Source: an uncultured Acidimicrobium sp. (lineage in GTDB: Bacteria > Actinomycetota > Acidimicrobiia > Acidimicrobiales > Ilumatobacteraceae). From it: a DNA stretch of 6,955 nt. Under the pieces are notes generated by a model, which searched no databases, had not been told where the DNA came from, and saw only the letters and a list, made by a program, of their open reading frames with translations. Within the stretch, counting starts at the first letter, position 1. Each line of letters begins with the position of its first letter. The stretch is from positions 1-6,955 of the forward strand of contig CAINTF010000310.1 in the NCBI GenBank assembly GCA_903853285.1, given 5' to 3'. Below are positions 1 through 6,511 of this stretch, in pieces. The position numbers were made by a program, and so were the translations under genes.

Positions 1-119
1 ACCACGACCCAGAGGTTTCGGTGTGATTGCTCACCGGTTTGAGACCAAGAAATGTTGACGAGTTCATGCGCAAAAACACACTAATAGAAAGCGTGTTTTA
101 ATCTATTACTTTAGATACT
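1..119. other. Upstream region with no assignable gene
   Basis: No gene can be assigned here. Two short open stretches run off the left edge. On the plus strand, a frame starting at base 2 stays open for 18 codons and stops at TGA 56-58; it could be the tail of an upstream gene. On the minus strand, an ATG at 67-65 opens a frame that continues to the edge for about 22 codons; it could be the start of a divergent gene. Neither has a recognisable motif, and the minus ATG has no Shine-Dalgarno sequence. The segment 73-99 holds an imperfect inverted repeat, and 112-119 holds a possible -10 element for the amidase gene. Both gene readings are guesses. Confidence 0.3.
112..119 (+). promoter_or_regulatory. 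Possible -10 element of the amidase gene
   Basis: TAGATACT at 112-119 resembles a sigma-70 family -10 box (TAGATA or GATACT). It ends 9-11 bases before the GTG at 129, so a transcript could begin at or very near that codon. No convincing -35 box is present 16-18 bases upstream; a TTGACG at 55-60 is too far away to pair with it. The spacing would fit a leaderless mRNA, which is common in actinobacteria. This is an inference from position and composition only. Confidence 0.3.
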
Positions 120-1532
120 TTGGGGTACGTGGCAACAACAGATTCCCCATGGCTGGGCGACGCAGTCTCGCTGGTCGATGCGTTCAGATCCAAGGATCGC
201 TCACCAGTCGAAGAGCTGCAGGCTTCGCTTGCAGCGATTGAGCGCAGCGACTTAAACGCATTTTCTTTTCTTGATCCGCAGGGCGCGCTCGAGCGCGCGA
301 AGTCTGCAGATGTCACCAAACCATTCGGTGGCGTACCACTCGGAGTTAAAGAACTTGACGCAGTAAATGGTTGGCCATACACAGAAGCATGTGTGGTTTT
401 TGCAGATCGCAAAGCAACACACACTTCAGTAATGGTGCAGCGTGCTACCGAAATTGGTGGAGCAAACCACATTGGTTTATGCACTGCAAGTGAATTTGGT
501 GGCGTCAACATCACGCGCACCGTATTGAATGGCGCCACCCACAATCCTTGGATGCATGGACGCACACCGGGGGGTTCGTCAGGTGGTAGTGCTGCCGCAG
601 TCGCTGGTGGTCTTGTCACAATCGCAACTGGTGGTGATGGTGGCGGATCGATTCGAATTCCTGCTGGTTTCACAGGACTCGTAGGACTCAAAGGAACCTT
701 TGGTCGCATCCCGCGCGCACCACATACCGAACTTGGAAACCTCACTGTCAACACTGGCGTAATGGCACGGAGTATTCGTGACACCGCTCGATGGTTCGAT
801 GTGTGCAATGGTCATGATTCGCGCGACCCACTCAGTCTGCAACGAGTGGACAATTGGGAAGTACAACTAGGCACTCACACCGATTCCTTGCGAGGCAAGA
901 CAGCGGTACTTGTACCCGACTGGGGCGGTGCAGTTGTATCGCCCGCAATGTGGACACAACTTGACGAGTATGCGCGACATCTTTGCGCGACTACTGGAAT
1001 TAAAATCATCAACGTCGACACTTCGCTACCACGAATAGGTGCAGCATGGTCAATCAGCGGCATGGTCGAGATTCATACCCAACTCGCCGACTACTGGCCA
1101 GCATGCGCCGATGTTCTGACTCCGGAAATGCGTTTTGGAATTGAAGCCACATTTGGAAAATACGGAACTGAAGCACGCTCCAAAATCGAATCAAGACGAG
1201 CCGAGCTCAACCAACGAATGGCAGAGATTTTTGATGCTGTCGACTTTGTCATCACCGCAAGCAATCCCGATGTTGCGTTCAACGCCGAAGGTCCGTTGCC
1301 TTCAGCATTTGGTGGAGTCAAAGCCGGAGCGGGCAACAACGGCAAACTCACATTTCCCGCAAACATGTACGGCAACCCAGCACTTTCACTACCTGCAGGA
1401 TTAATTGATGGCTTGCCTGTGTCGCTGCAGGTCAATGGCCGTCACTTCAGCGAGCAACTGCTGCTCGATCTTGGCCTTGCATTGGAACACACTCGCCCAT
1501 GGGCGCTCGTTGCACCTCACTCACCAGTTTAA
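120..1532 (+). CDS. Amidase-signature family hydrolase
   Basis: This is a complete amidase of the Ser-cisSer-Lys family, which hydrolyses carboxamide bonds in the cytoplasm, releasing ammonia or an amine. Counting from the TTG at 120 (470 residues), the triad is visible: Lys77 in GVPLGVKELD, the cis-serine Ser153 in the GGSSGGS loop, and the nucleophile Ser177 in GGDGGGSIRIP. The Lys-Ser and Ser-Ser spacings (76 and 24) match fatty acid amide hydrolase closely. The C-terminal GNPALSLPAG and LPVSLQVNGR segments are also typical, and the length is normal for the family. GTG at 129 is an equally good start (467 residues); neither start has a well-spaced Shine-Dalgarno sequence. GatA is unlikely because no gatB or gatC lies nearby. 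The substrate cannot be told from the sequence. It is a single gene convergent with the operon on the other strand. Confidence 0.93.
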   Translation: MGYVATTDSPWLGDAVSLVDAFRSKDRSPVEELQASLAAIERSDLNAFSFLDPQGALERAKSADVTKPFGGVPLGVKELDAVNGWPYTEACVVFADRKATHTSVMVQRATEIGGANHIGLCTASEFGGVNITRTVLNGATHNPWMHGRTPGGSSGGSAAAVAGGLVTIATGGDGGGSIRIPAGFTGLVGLKGTFGRIPRAPHTELGNLTVNTGVMARSIRDTARWFDVCNGHDSRDPLSLQRVDNWEVQLGTHTDSLRGKTAVLVPDWGGAVVSPAMWTQLDEYARHLCATTGIKIINVDTSLPRIGAAWSISGMVEIHTQLADYWPACADVLTPEMRFGIEATFGKYGTEARSKIESRRAELNQRMAEIFDAVDFVITASNPDVAFNAEGPLPSAFGGVKAGAGNNGKLTFPANMYGNPALSLPAGLIDGLPVSLQVNGRHFSEQLLLDLGLALEHTRPWALVAPHSPV

Positions 1533-1549
1533 AAACATTCCTGCTACAG
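1533..1549. other. Convergent intergenic gap, no terminator seen
   Basis: Only 17 bases separate the amidase stop codon (TAA 1530-1532) from the stop codon of the minus-strand membrane protein gene (TAG 1552-1550). I see no GC-rich hairpin followed by a T-run in either direction in this gap or in the adjoining gene ends. Termination is either factor-dependent or occurs inside the opposing gene, giving overlapping antisense transcript ends. Confidence 0.5.
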
Positions 1550-2293
1550 CTAGACGGCAAGAAGTGCGCGCGCAACAATGTCCGTGCAAAAAGCAGTCAA
1601 GATAGCTAAGTACATCAATCCCGTTGCCGCCATCACCGCAGAATAACTCCGCTCTTTGAGAGCAGCTCGCGTAACCAATGCAAGAACACCCGTGACGATT
1701 GCCGATGCCAACCAAAACCAACCAAGCACGCCATTCCATCCATCATCAATTGTTCCGTTGAGCACGCTGATCATGCCAGTTGGTAACAACAGAGCAATAA
1801 CTTCAAACGGCCACAAGTAAATCACTGCATCAACAATTTCATTTATAAGTTTGCGCGGCATACCTGGTTGAACGAGATACCAGTGCCCAAGAAGCATGGT
1901 GTCGCTCACTGCACCAAGAAACAATGTGCCGACCACGATTCTGACGAGGGACACGGTGTAATTCCCCGCACCCCCACCGCTCACTGCAGAAAAACCGGCT
2001 ACGAGGATGCCTGGTACACCCAACAATGGCGCAATGAGATCGAGCATCGAACGCTTATTACGGATGAGAGCAATCGCTGCAATCGCCACAGCAATAGCCG
2101 AAGCTTCGCGTACAGGCTCTACCCCATAACGCAATCCAAAACCACATGCACCTGCAGCAAACACTCCGTACGTAATACGCAACAACATCGAGTATCCAAG
2201 ACTGATCTCGTGACGACGAGTTGTAAACCACAAGAACGCAAGTCCGCCGACAGCCCATTGCAAGAGAACAGTTGCGGCGTCGAGATGAATCAT
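1550..2293 (-). CDS. Multi-pass membrane protein of unknown function
   Basis: I do not recognise this 247-residue protein. It is strongly hydrophobic, with about eight likely membrane helices at residues 8-24, 34-53, 63-78, 85-104, 117-136, 155-173, 187-208 and 217-236. A glycine-rich SGGGAG loop lies near residue 107. The most distinctive segment is GHWYLVQPGMP at 136-146, at the end of the fifth helix; its His, Trp, Gln and Pro could be a conserved functional site, but that is inference. It has no signal peptide cleavage motif and no cysteine pair suggesting a c-type haem. Its ATG lies 15 bases after the peptidase stop codon on the same strand, so it is probably the last gene of the operon and translated by coupling, since no clear Shine-Dalgarno sequence is present. 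The reading frame spans the whole interval without interruption. Confidence 0.85.
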   Translation of the reverse strand: MIHLDAATVLLQWAVGGLAFLWFTTRRHEISLGYSMLLRITYGVFAAGACGFGLRYGVEPVREASAIAVAIAAIALIRNKRSMLDLIAPLLGVPGILVAGFSAVSGGGAGNYTVSLVRIVVGTLFLGAVSDTMLLGHWYLVQPGMPRKLINEIVDAVIYLWPFEVIALLLPTGMISVLNGTIDDGWNGVLGWFWLASAIVTGVLALVTRAALKERSYSAVMAATGLMYLAILTAFCTDIVARALLAV

Positions 2294-2308
2294 TTTAAAA
2301 CTACGTAC

Positions 2309-3427
2309 TTAGGCTTCGACCGTGACAAGCGCATGGTTGACAGTGTTCATTGACACTGGCCCAGAGTTTGTTGCTACAACAATGTCCTCAAGGCGCATGC
2401 CCCACTTGCCTGCAATGTAAATACCGGGCTCAACACTAAATGCGTGACCAGCGGCGATTGGCAATGTATTACCGCTCACCATATAAGGCTCCTCGTGTGC
2501 CTCCATGCCAATTCCGTGTCCGGTGCGGTGCACAAAGTATTCACCAAATCCTGCTGCCTCAATAATCCTTCGAGATGCGGCATCAACGTCTTGACATGCC
2601 GCACCAACGATTCCTGCGGCAACCCCGGCAGCTTGTGAAGCAAACAACACTTCATACGCTGCTGCAACATCTGCTGCTGGCTTACCTGTATAAACGCAGC
2701 GGGTTATGTCGCTGCAATAGCCATTCATAGTTCCACCAAAATCGCACAACACAATTTCGTTCTTGGCGATGACACGCGATCCTGCGTGATGGTGTGGACT
2801 CGCTGCGTTTTCTCCAGCAGCAACAATTGCGAAGTTAACGACGTCATGACCTTCTGCCAATAATCGAGCCGATATATCTGCAGATACCTGGGCTTCAGTG
2901 CGACCAATGAGAGGTATCAAACCCGAATGAAGTTGTGTGGCAACCCGATCTGCTGCTGCGCCAGCAGCCACCAGTGCGGCGATCTCACTTGCATCTTTGC
3001 TCATGCGTAGCGCACCGACAACTTCAACCGCACGAACGAAACTTGCACCCGGAACAAGCGGCAACAACTCAACCAAAAATCTGGCCCACATTTGATCACC
3101 GACTGCAATTGATTTTGCGCCACCCAATAACTTGGCAACAATTGCCACAGGATTTTCAGTTTCACTCCACGCTGTAATCGAAAAAACTCCAGGTTGTGGA
3201 GTTACTCGAGCAACTTCAAGTCGTGGAACGACCATCGTCACTTCGCCACTTTGAGGAATCACCAACATCGTCAATCGCTCAAGCGGCATTGCAAAATAGC
3301 CAGAGAGATACGGCAAGTCATGACCGACCGACAACAACGCAGCATCCACATGTTTGGCCACCATCACTGCGCGAACTTTTGCAATACGCGCGGCGTAGTC
3401 GGATGTGCTTGCGATGGTCTGTGTCAT
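2309..3427 (-). CDS. M24 family metallopeptidase (Xaa-Pro aminopeptidase-like)
   Basis: This complete 372-residue protein has the two-domain plan of Xaa-Pro peptidases: an N-terminal creatinase-like domain (about 10-135) and a C-terminal pita-bread catalytic domain (about 145-368). Enzymes of this group remove an N-terminal residue preceding proline, or cleave Xaa-Pro dipeptides, with a two-metal centre in the cytoplasm. All five expected metal ligands are visible: Asp229 (CDFGG), Asp240 (CSDITR), His304 (HRTGHGIG), Glu333 (SVEPGIY) and Glu347 (RLEDIV). Substrate-site histidines are also present in PHHHAGS (212-214) and HEEPY (311). The length suits the family. Whether it is an aminopeptidase or a dipeptidase (pepP or pepQ type) cannot be decided. 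It follows lipBA after 33 bases with no clear Shine-Dalgarno sequence, so an internal promoter or leaderless start is possible. Confidence 0.93.
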   Translation of the reverse strand: MTQTIASTSDYAARIAKVRAVMVAKHVDAALLSVGHDLPYLSGYFAMPLERLTMLVIPQSGEVTMVVPRLEVARVTPQPGVFSITAWSETENPVAIVAKLLGGAKSIAVGDQMWARFLVELLPLVPGASFVRAVEVVGALRMSKDASEIAALVAAGAAADRVATQLHSGLIPLIGRTEAQVSADISARLLAEGHDVVNFAIVAAGENAASPHHHAGSRVIAKNEIVLCDFGGTMNGYCSDITRCVYTGKPAADVAAAYEVLFASQAAGVAAGIVGAACQDVDAASRRIIEAAGFGEYFVHRTGHGIGMEAHEEPYMVSGNTLPIAAGHAFSVEPGIYIAGKWGMRLEDIVVATNSGPVSMNTVNHALVTVEA

Positions 3428-3460
3428 ACCATTTCTACTTTATTGGCAAACCGTCTACAA

Positions 3461-5134
3461 CTAAGCATGTACGACGTGTTGTGACTGCCCATGTGCTTGT
3501 TTTGCGTGATAGCTCGAACGAGTAAGTGGGCTCGATTGCACATGCTGCATGCCAAGACGTTCGCCAAAAGCCTTGTAATGATCGAACTCTTCAGGCTCAA
3601 CCCAACGAGCAACTGGTAGATGATTGGTTGTTGGTCGCAAATACTGACCGATGGTGACAATCTGCACGCCAACACTTGCGAGATCTATCAGGGTTTCTTC
3701 TACTTCTTGTTGCGTCTCACCCATGCCCACAATCATTCCCGACTTTGTAGTGAGATCGGCTGCTCTTCCGCGCGCCAATACCGAAAGACTGCGCGCATAA
3801 CCCGCAGAAGGTCGCACTGCTCGTTGCAATCTGGCAACTGTCTCGATGTTGTGATTAAACACGTCGGGTCGTTCGGTGATCAAGATGTCGAGCGAGTCAG
3901 TTCCTTTGACATCGGAGATCAGTGTCTCGACCTTTGTGCCAAAGTTCAGCGCACGAATTGCTCTCATGGTGCTGGCTACATGCTGCATGCCACCATCAGC
4001 CAAATCGTCACGAGCCACCATGGTCAATACAGCAAACTCAAGTCCCATTCGCTGCACGGCTTCGGCCACGCGGCGTGGTTCATCGGCATCTGGCAGCAAC
4101 GGCTTCTGCGTATCAATCAAACAAAAACCACATGCTCGAGTGCACCTATCGCCGAGCACCATAAATGTTGCAGTGCCATCATTCCAACACTCACTCAAGT
4201 TTGGACAGCCTGCTTGCTCGCATACGGTCACCAAATTCAGATCACGAAGCGTGCGCTTTGTCTTCAAGACCTCATCGGTATGTTTCACGTGCGGACGAAT
4301 CCACTCTGGCTTGCGCACCGAGATACTTAAGCCGTCCGTTACTCCGGCTTGCTCGAGGCGCTTGGTCAAGCGCACTTGTTCACCCGCGCCCTCACCACGT
4401 GAAAACGCAGAGAGATCTTCAGGTCGATGCTTCCATGCCACATCTGCCCGCGTACTGAGTTCTGAACCCCAGCGCAGTTGGGCCAATTGTGAAACGATGT
4501 CTACGACACTGTTCATTGATACGTCTATTCCCTCTTCCAGCAATGAAGTCACCGCATAGTCGGCGATACCGCACGGCACGATGTGCTCGCGCATAAATGT
4601 CATGTCTGTTGAAACATTGAGCGCAAATCCATGCATTGTCCGACGATCGGTTGAGCCACTGCCCACCCGCACACCAATTGCGCAAATCTTTCGAGCGTTT
4701 TGGGTATCTGGATCTATCCAAACGCCAGGAAACTCACCCATACGCCCAGCATTGCGTAAACCCAGTTGGGACAGCGTGTCAATGATCAGTTGCTCAACGT
4801 CGTATATATAGGAGCGAGTGTCGGCAGGGCCATCAATGCCATGTTTGGCTTGCAAACTCAATATGGGATATCCAACCAACTGACCAGGTCCGTGATACGT
4901 AATGTCGCCACCTCGCTGCACTTGCACCAGATCTGCGCCTACATCTGCTGGCTTGCAGCGAAGATTATTAGCCAGGTCGGCATTGTGCCCATAGGTAAAA
5001 ACATGTGGGTGCTCGAGTAACAGCAAGTGTTGATCCACTCCGTGCTCAAATAGCCCTGACTGCAGAGCAAGCGCCTCACGATAAGGCACACGGCCAATCC
5101 ACCTGACATGAAGTGGTGAGGACAAGTTAGTCAT
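3461..5134 (-). CDS. lipB-lipA: LipB-LipA fusion: octanoyltransferase and lipoyl synthase
   Basis: A single 557-residue chain carries both steps of lipoate biosynthesis. Residues 1 to about 220 are LipB, which moves octanoate from acyl carrier protein to a lysine of lipoyl domains: RGGDITYHGPGQ lies at 74-85, and the catalytic Lys149 (RKICAIG) and Cys188 (PCGI) are present. Residues about 270-545 are LipA, a radical-SAM enzyme that inserts two sulfurs. Its auxiliary [4Fe-4S] cluster cysteines are 305, 310 and 316 (CX4CX5C), its radical-SAM cysteines are 331, 335 and 338 (CX3CX2C), and RSSYHA is at 539-544. A linker of about 50 residues, rich in charged residues and glycine, joins them. The open frame extends 60 codons further upstream, but that part overlaps the E2 gene and is not LipB-like. 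ATG 5134 has a GGAAG Shine-Dalgarno sequence and fits the LipB N-terminus. LipB and LipA are normally separate proteins, adjacent in many actinobacteria. Confidence 0.93.
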   Translation of the reverse strand: MTNLSSPLHVRWIGRVPYREALALQSGLFEHGVDQHLLLLEHPHVFTYGHNADLANNLRCKPADVGADLVQVQRGGDITYHGPGQLVGYPILSLQAKHGIDGPADTRSYIYDVEQLIIDTLSQLGLRNAGRMGEFPGVWIDPDTQNARKICAIGVRVGSGSTDRRTMHGFALNVSTDMTFMREHIVPCGIADYAVTSLLEEGIDVSMNSVVDIVSQLAQLRWGSELSTRADVAWKHRPEDLSAFSRGEGAGEQVRLTKRLEQAGVTDGLSISVRKPEWIRPHVKHTDEVLKTKRTLRDLNLVTVCEQAGCPNLSECWNDGTATFMVLGDRCTRACGFCLIDTQKPLLPDADEPRRVAEAVQRMGLEFAVLTMVARDDLADGGMQHVASTMRAIRALNFGTKVETLISDVKGTDSLDILITERPDVFNHNIETVARLQRAVRPSAGYARSLSVLARGRAADLTTKSGMIVGMGETQQEVEETLIDLASVGVQIVTIGQYLRPTTNHLPVARWVEPEEFDHYKAFGERLGMQHVQSSPLTRSSYHAKQAHGQSQHVVHA

Positions 5135-5141
5135 AACTTTT

Positions 5142-5146
5142 CTTCC
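5142..5146 (-). promoter_or_regulatory. Ribosome binding site setting the lipBA start
   Basis: On the minus strand GGAAG occupies 5146-5142 and is followed by 7 bases before the ATG at 5134. This is the best-spaced Shine-Dalgarno sequence near the beginning of the fusion gene, and it supports starting at the MTNLSS codon rather than further upstream inside the E2 gene. It lies in the 16-base gap after the E2 stop codon. Confidence 0.6.
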
Positions 5147-5150
5147 GCTC

Positions 5151-6482
5151 TTAGAGTTCGGCTGACCAATCCTGCGATTCAAGAATTTGTTTGACGCGTG
5201 CCAGGAATCGTCCAGAATACGCACCATCAAATGCACGATGATCCCATGACATCGACAAGTTTCCAACAGGATGAATTGCGATACTTTCACTGCCATCTGT
5301 CGCAGTAACAACAACTGGCTTTCGCACTATTGCATCTGTTGACAAGATTGCGACTTGGGGCTGATTAATTATTGGCATTGTCAGCACCGAGCCGGCTGAG
5401 CCGTTATTTGAAATCGTGAACGTGCCACCCTGAATTTCATCTGGTGACAATTTACGATTGCGAGCGCGCGATGCAAGGTCATTGATCTCACGAGCAATGG
5501 CCCTGATCCGCTTGCCGTCAGCATTTCGCACCACTGGCACAAGTAGGCCTGTGTAATCAAGATCCACTGCAACACCTAAATCGACATAGCCATGCACAAT
5601 CAAATTGTCACCATCGATGGAAGCGTTCAGATGCGGGAACTCACGAAGTGCATCGACTACTGCGCGAGAGATAAACGGAAGATACGTGAGACTAAAACCC
5701 TCGCCTGCTTTCCATGAATCCTTTATTGCAGCGCGTGCTCGATCAACATTTGCGTAGTCAACCTCGACAACGCTAAACGCATGCGGGCTTGTGCTCTTCG
5801 ACATGATCATGTGCGATCCTGTGAGCTTCCGGATCTTCGAAAGTGCGATTACTTGCTCACGATCGCTCGATACAACAGCGGGACGTGACACTGGTGCTGG
5901 TGCAGTAACAACAGGAGCGGGTGCCGTAACAACAGGCGCTGGTGCAGTAACAACAGGAGCGGGTGCCGCGACGGTTGGAGTTGTTTTGAGCCCATTGCGA
6001 TCAATGTGGTCAAGCACATCTTCACGAGTGATTCTCCCGCCAGGACCACTACCAACCAGTGCGTCGACATCAATACCGTGCTCAGCAACCAACCTGCGCA
6101 CAACTGGCGACAGCAATTTGTTGGAAGTTGCAACAGGCACGGGCACTGCAACAACAGGCGCTGCAACAACAGGTGCAGGTGCAGGTGCAGGTGCAGGTGC
6201 AGGTGCTGGTGCAGGTGCAGGTGCTGGTGCAGGTGCTGGTGCAGAACCAGCAACTCCGACAACAGCAATCACAGTTCCAACCGGAACGGTGTCGCCTTCA
6301 GCGACGCGAATCTCGGTAAGAGTTCCAGAAATCGGTGATGGCACTTCCGTATCCACTTTGTCTGTAGATACTTCGAAAAGTGGCTCGTCAGCGGCAACTG
6401 TGTCGCCAACTTTCTTAAACCAACGTGTGATGGTGCCCTCAGTGACCGTTTCTCCGAGTTGCGGAAGTGTGATATCAGCCAT
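5151..6482 (-). CDS. sucB: 2-oxo acid dehydrogenase E2 (SucB/DlaT-like)
   Basis: This is the acyltransferase core of a 2-oxo acid dehydrogenase complex, passing an acyl group from the E1-loaded lipoyl arm to CoA. In the 443 residues, the order is: one lipoyl domain (1-76) with acceptor Lys42 in STDKVDTE; an Ala-Pro linker (81-104); a peripheral subunit-binding domain (about 122-160, with GSGPGGRITREDV) that docks E1 or E3; a second Pro-Ala-Val linker (about 167-198); and the catalytic domain (about 205-440) with DHRAFDG at 414-420, His415 being the active-site base. The N-terminus closely resembles mycobacterial DlaT/SucB, which has more than one lipoyl domain; here there is one. The core segment NNGSAGSVLTMPIINQPQ also recalls branched-chain or other E2s, so substrate (succinyl, acetyl or branched-chain) is unsettled. 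The ATG is preceded by AGGAGA. It lies between lpd and lipBA. Confidence 0.93.
   Translation of the reverse strand: MADITLPQLGETVTEGTITRWFKKVGDTVAADEPLFEVSTDKVDTEVPSPISGTLTEIRVAEGDTVPVGTVIAVVGVAGSAPAPAPAPAPAPAPAPAPAPAPAPVVAAPVVAVPVPVATSNKLLSPVVRRLVAEHGIDVDALVGSGPGGRITREDVLDHIDRNGLKTTPTVAAPAPVVTAPAPVVTAPAPVVTAPAPVSRPAVVSSDREQVIALSKIRKLTGSHMIMSKSTSPHAFSVVEVDYANVDRARAAIKDSWKAGEGFSLTYLPFISRAVVDALREFPHLNASIDGDNLIVHGYVDLGVAVDLDYTGLLVPVVRNADGKRIRAIAREINDLASRARNRKLSPDEIQGGTFTISNNGSAGSVLTMPIINQPQVAILSTDAIVRKPVVVTATDGSESIAIHPVGNLSMSWDHRAFDGAYSGRFLARVKQILESQDWSAEL
5896..5967 (-). repeat. 21/42-bp coding repeat in second E2 linker
   Basis: A 30-base block at 5896-5925 recurs exactly at 5938-5967, giving a period of 42 bases. 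Within this, a 21-base unit alternates between two slightly different versions, about 3.4 units in all. Translated on the minus strand it gives repeated PAPVVTA heptads of the flexible linker between the subunit-binding and catalytic domains. All units are multiples of three, so gain or loss would keep the frame. Confidence 0.85.
6171..6242 (-). repeat. Hexamer repeat coding the (Ala-Pro)12 linker
   Basis: Twelve tandem 6-base units, mostly GCAGGT with some GCTGGT on the plus strand, encode an uninterrupted Ala-Pro alternation at residues 81-104 of the E2 protein. Such Ala-Pro linkers are known in E2 chains, where they keep the swinging lipoyl domain extended and mobile. Near-identical codons make the tract prone to replication slippage, always in frame. 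Confidence 0.9.
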
Positions 6483-6485
6483 GAT

Positions 6486-6491
6486 TCTCCT
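6486..6491 (-). promoter_or_regulatory. Ribosome binding site of sucB
   Basis: AGGAGA on the minus strand at 6491-6486 lies 3 bases before the ATG at 6482 (4 bases from the AGGAG core). It is the strongest Shine-Dalgarno match in the window, slightly closer to the start than usual. It sits in the 28-base or so gap behind the lpd stop codon, so E2 can be translated independently of lpd. Confidence 0.7.
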
Positions 6492-6511
6492 GTAATTGCG
6501 TGCGAGTTCTT

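Noticed and set aside
98..808. Long minus-strand open frame opposite the amidase gene
   Set aside because: Its translation is Pro/Ser/Thr-rich with no motif, and the plus strand carries the full amidase triad. It is a shadow.
1868..2353. Plus-strand 161-codon open frame across the membrane protein and peptidase genes
   Set aside because: It is hydrophilic, has no motif, crosses the gap between two well-supported minus genes and has no ribosome site.
3428..3460. Terminator or riboswitch between lipBA and the peptidase gene
   Set aside because: 33 bases is too short for a riboswitch and no stable hairpin with a T-run is visible.
3876..4559. Plus-strand open frame of 227 codons opposite lipBA
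   Set aside because: It lies opposite highly conserved LipB and LipA motifs and its own translation has low-complexity Ser-rich content with no domain.
5135..5314. 60-codon N-terminal extension of the LipB-LipA frame
   Set aside because: It overlaps the E2 C-terminus in another frame, has no LipB similarity, and the ATG at 5134 has a Shine-Dalgarno sequence.
6171..6242. CRISPR or intergenic satellite array
   Set aside because: The units are 6 bases, have no spacers and encode an in-frame Ala-Pro linker.
5791..6495. Plus-strand open frame with Gly-Ala and Thr-Gly-Ala repeats opposite E2
   Set aside because: The repeats are only the antisense reading of the Ala-Pro linkers; the E2 frame has all family motifs.
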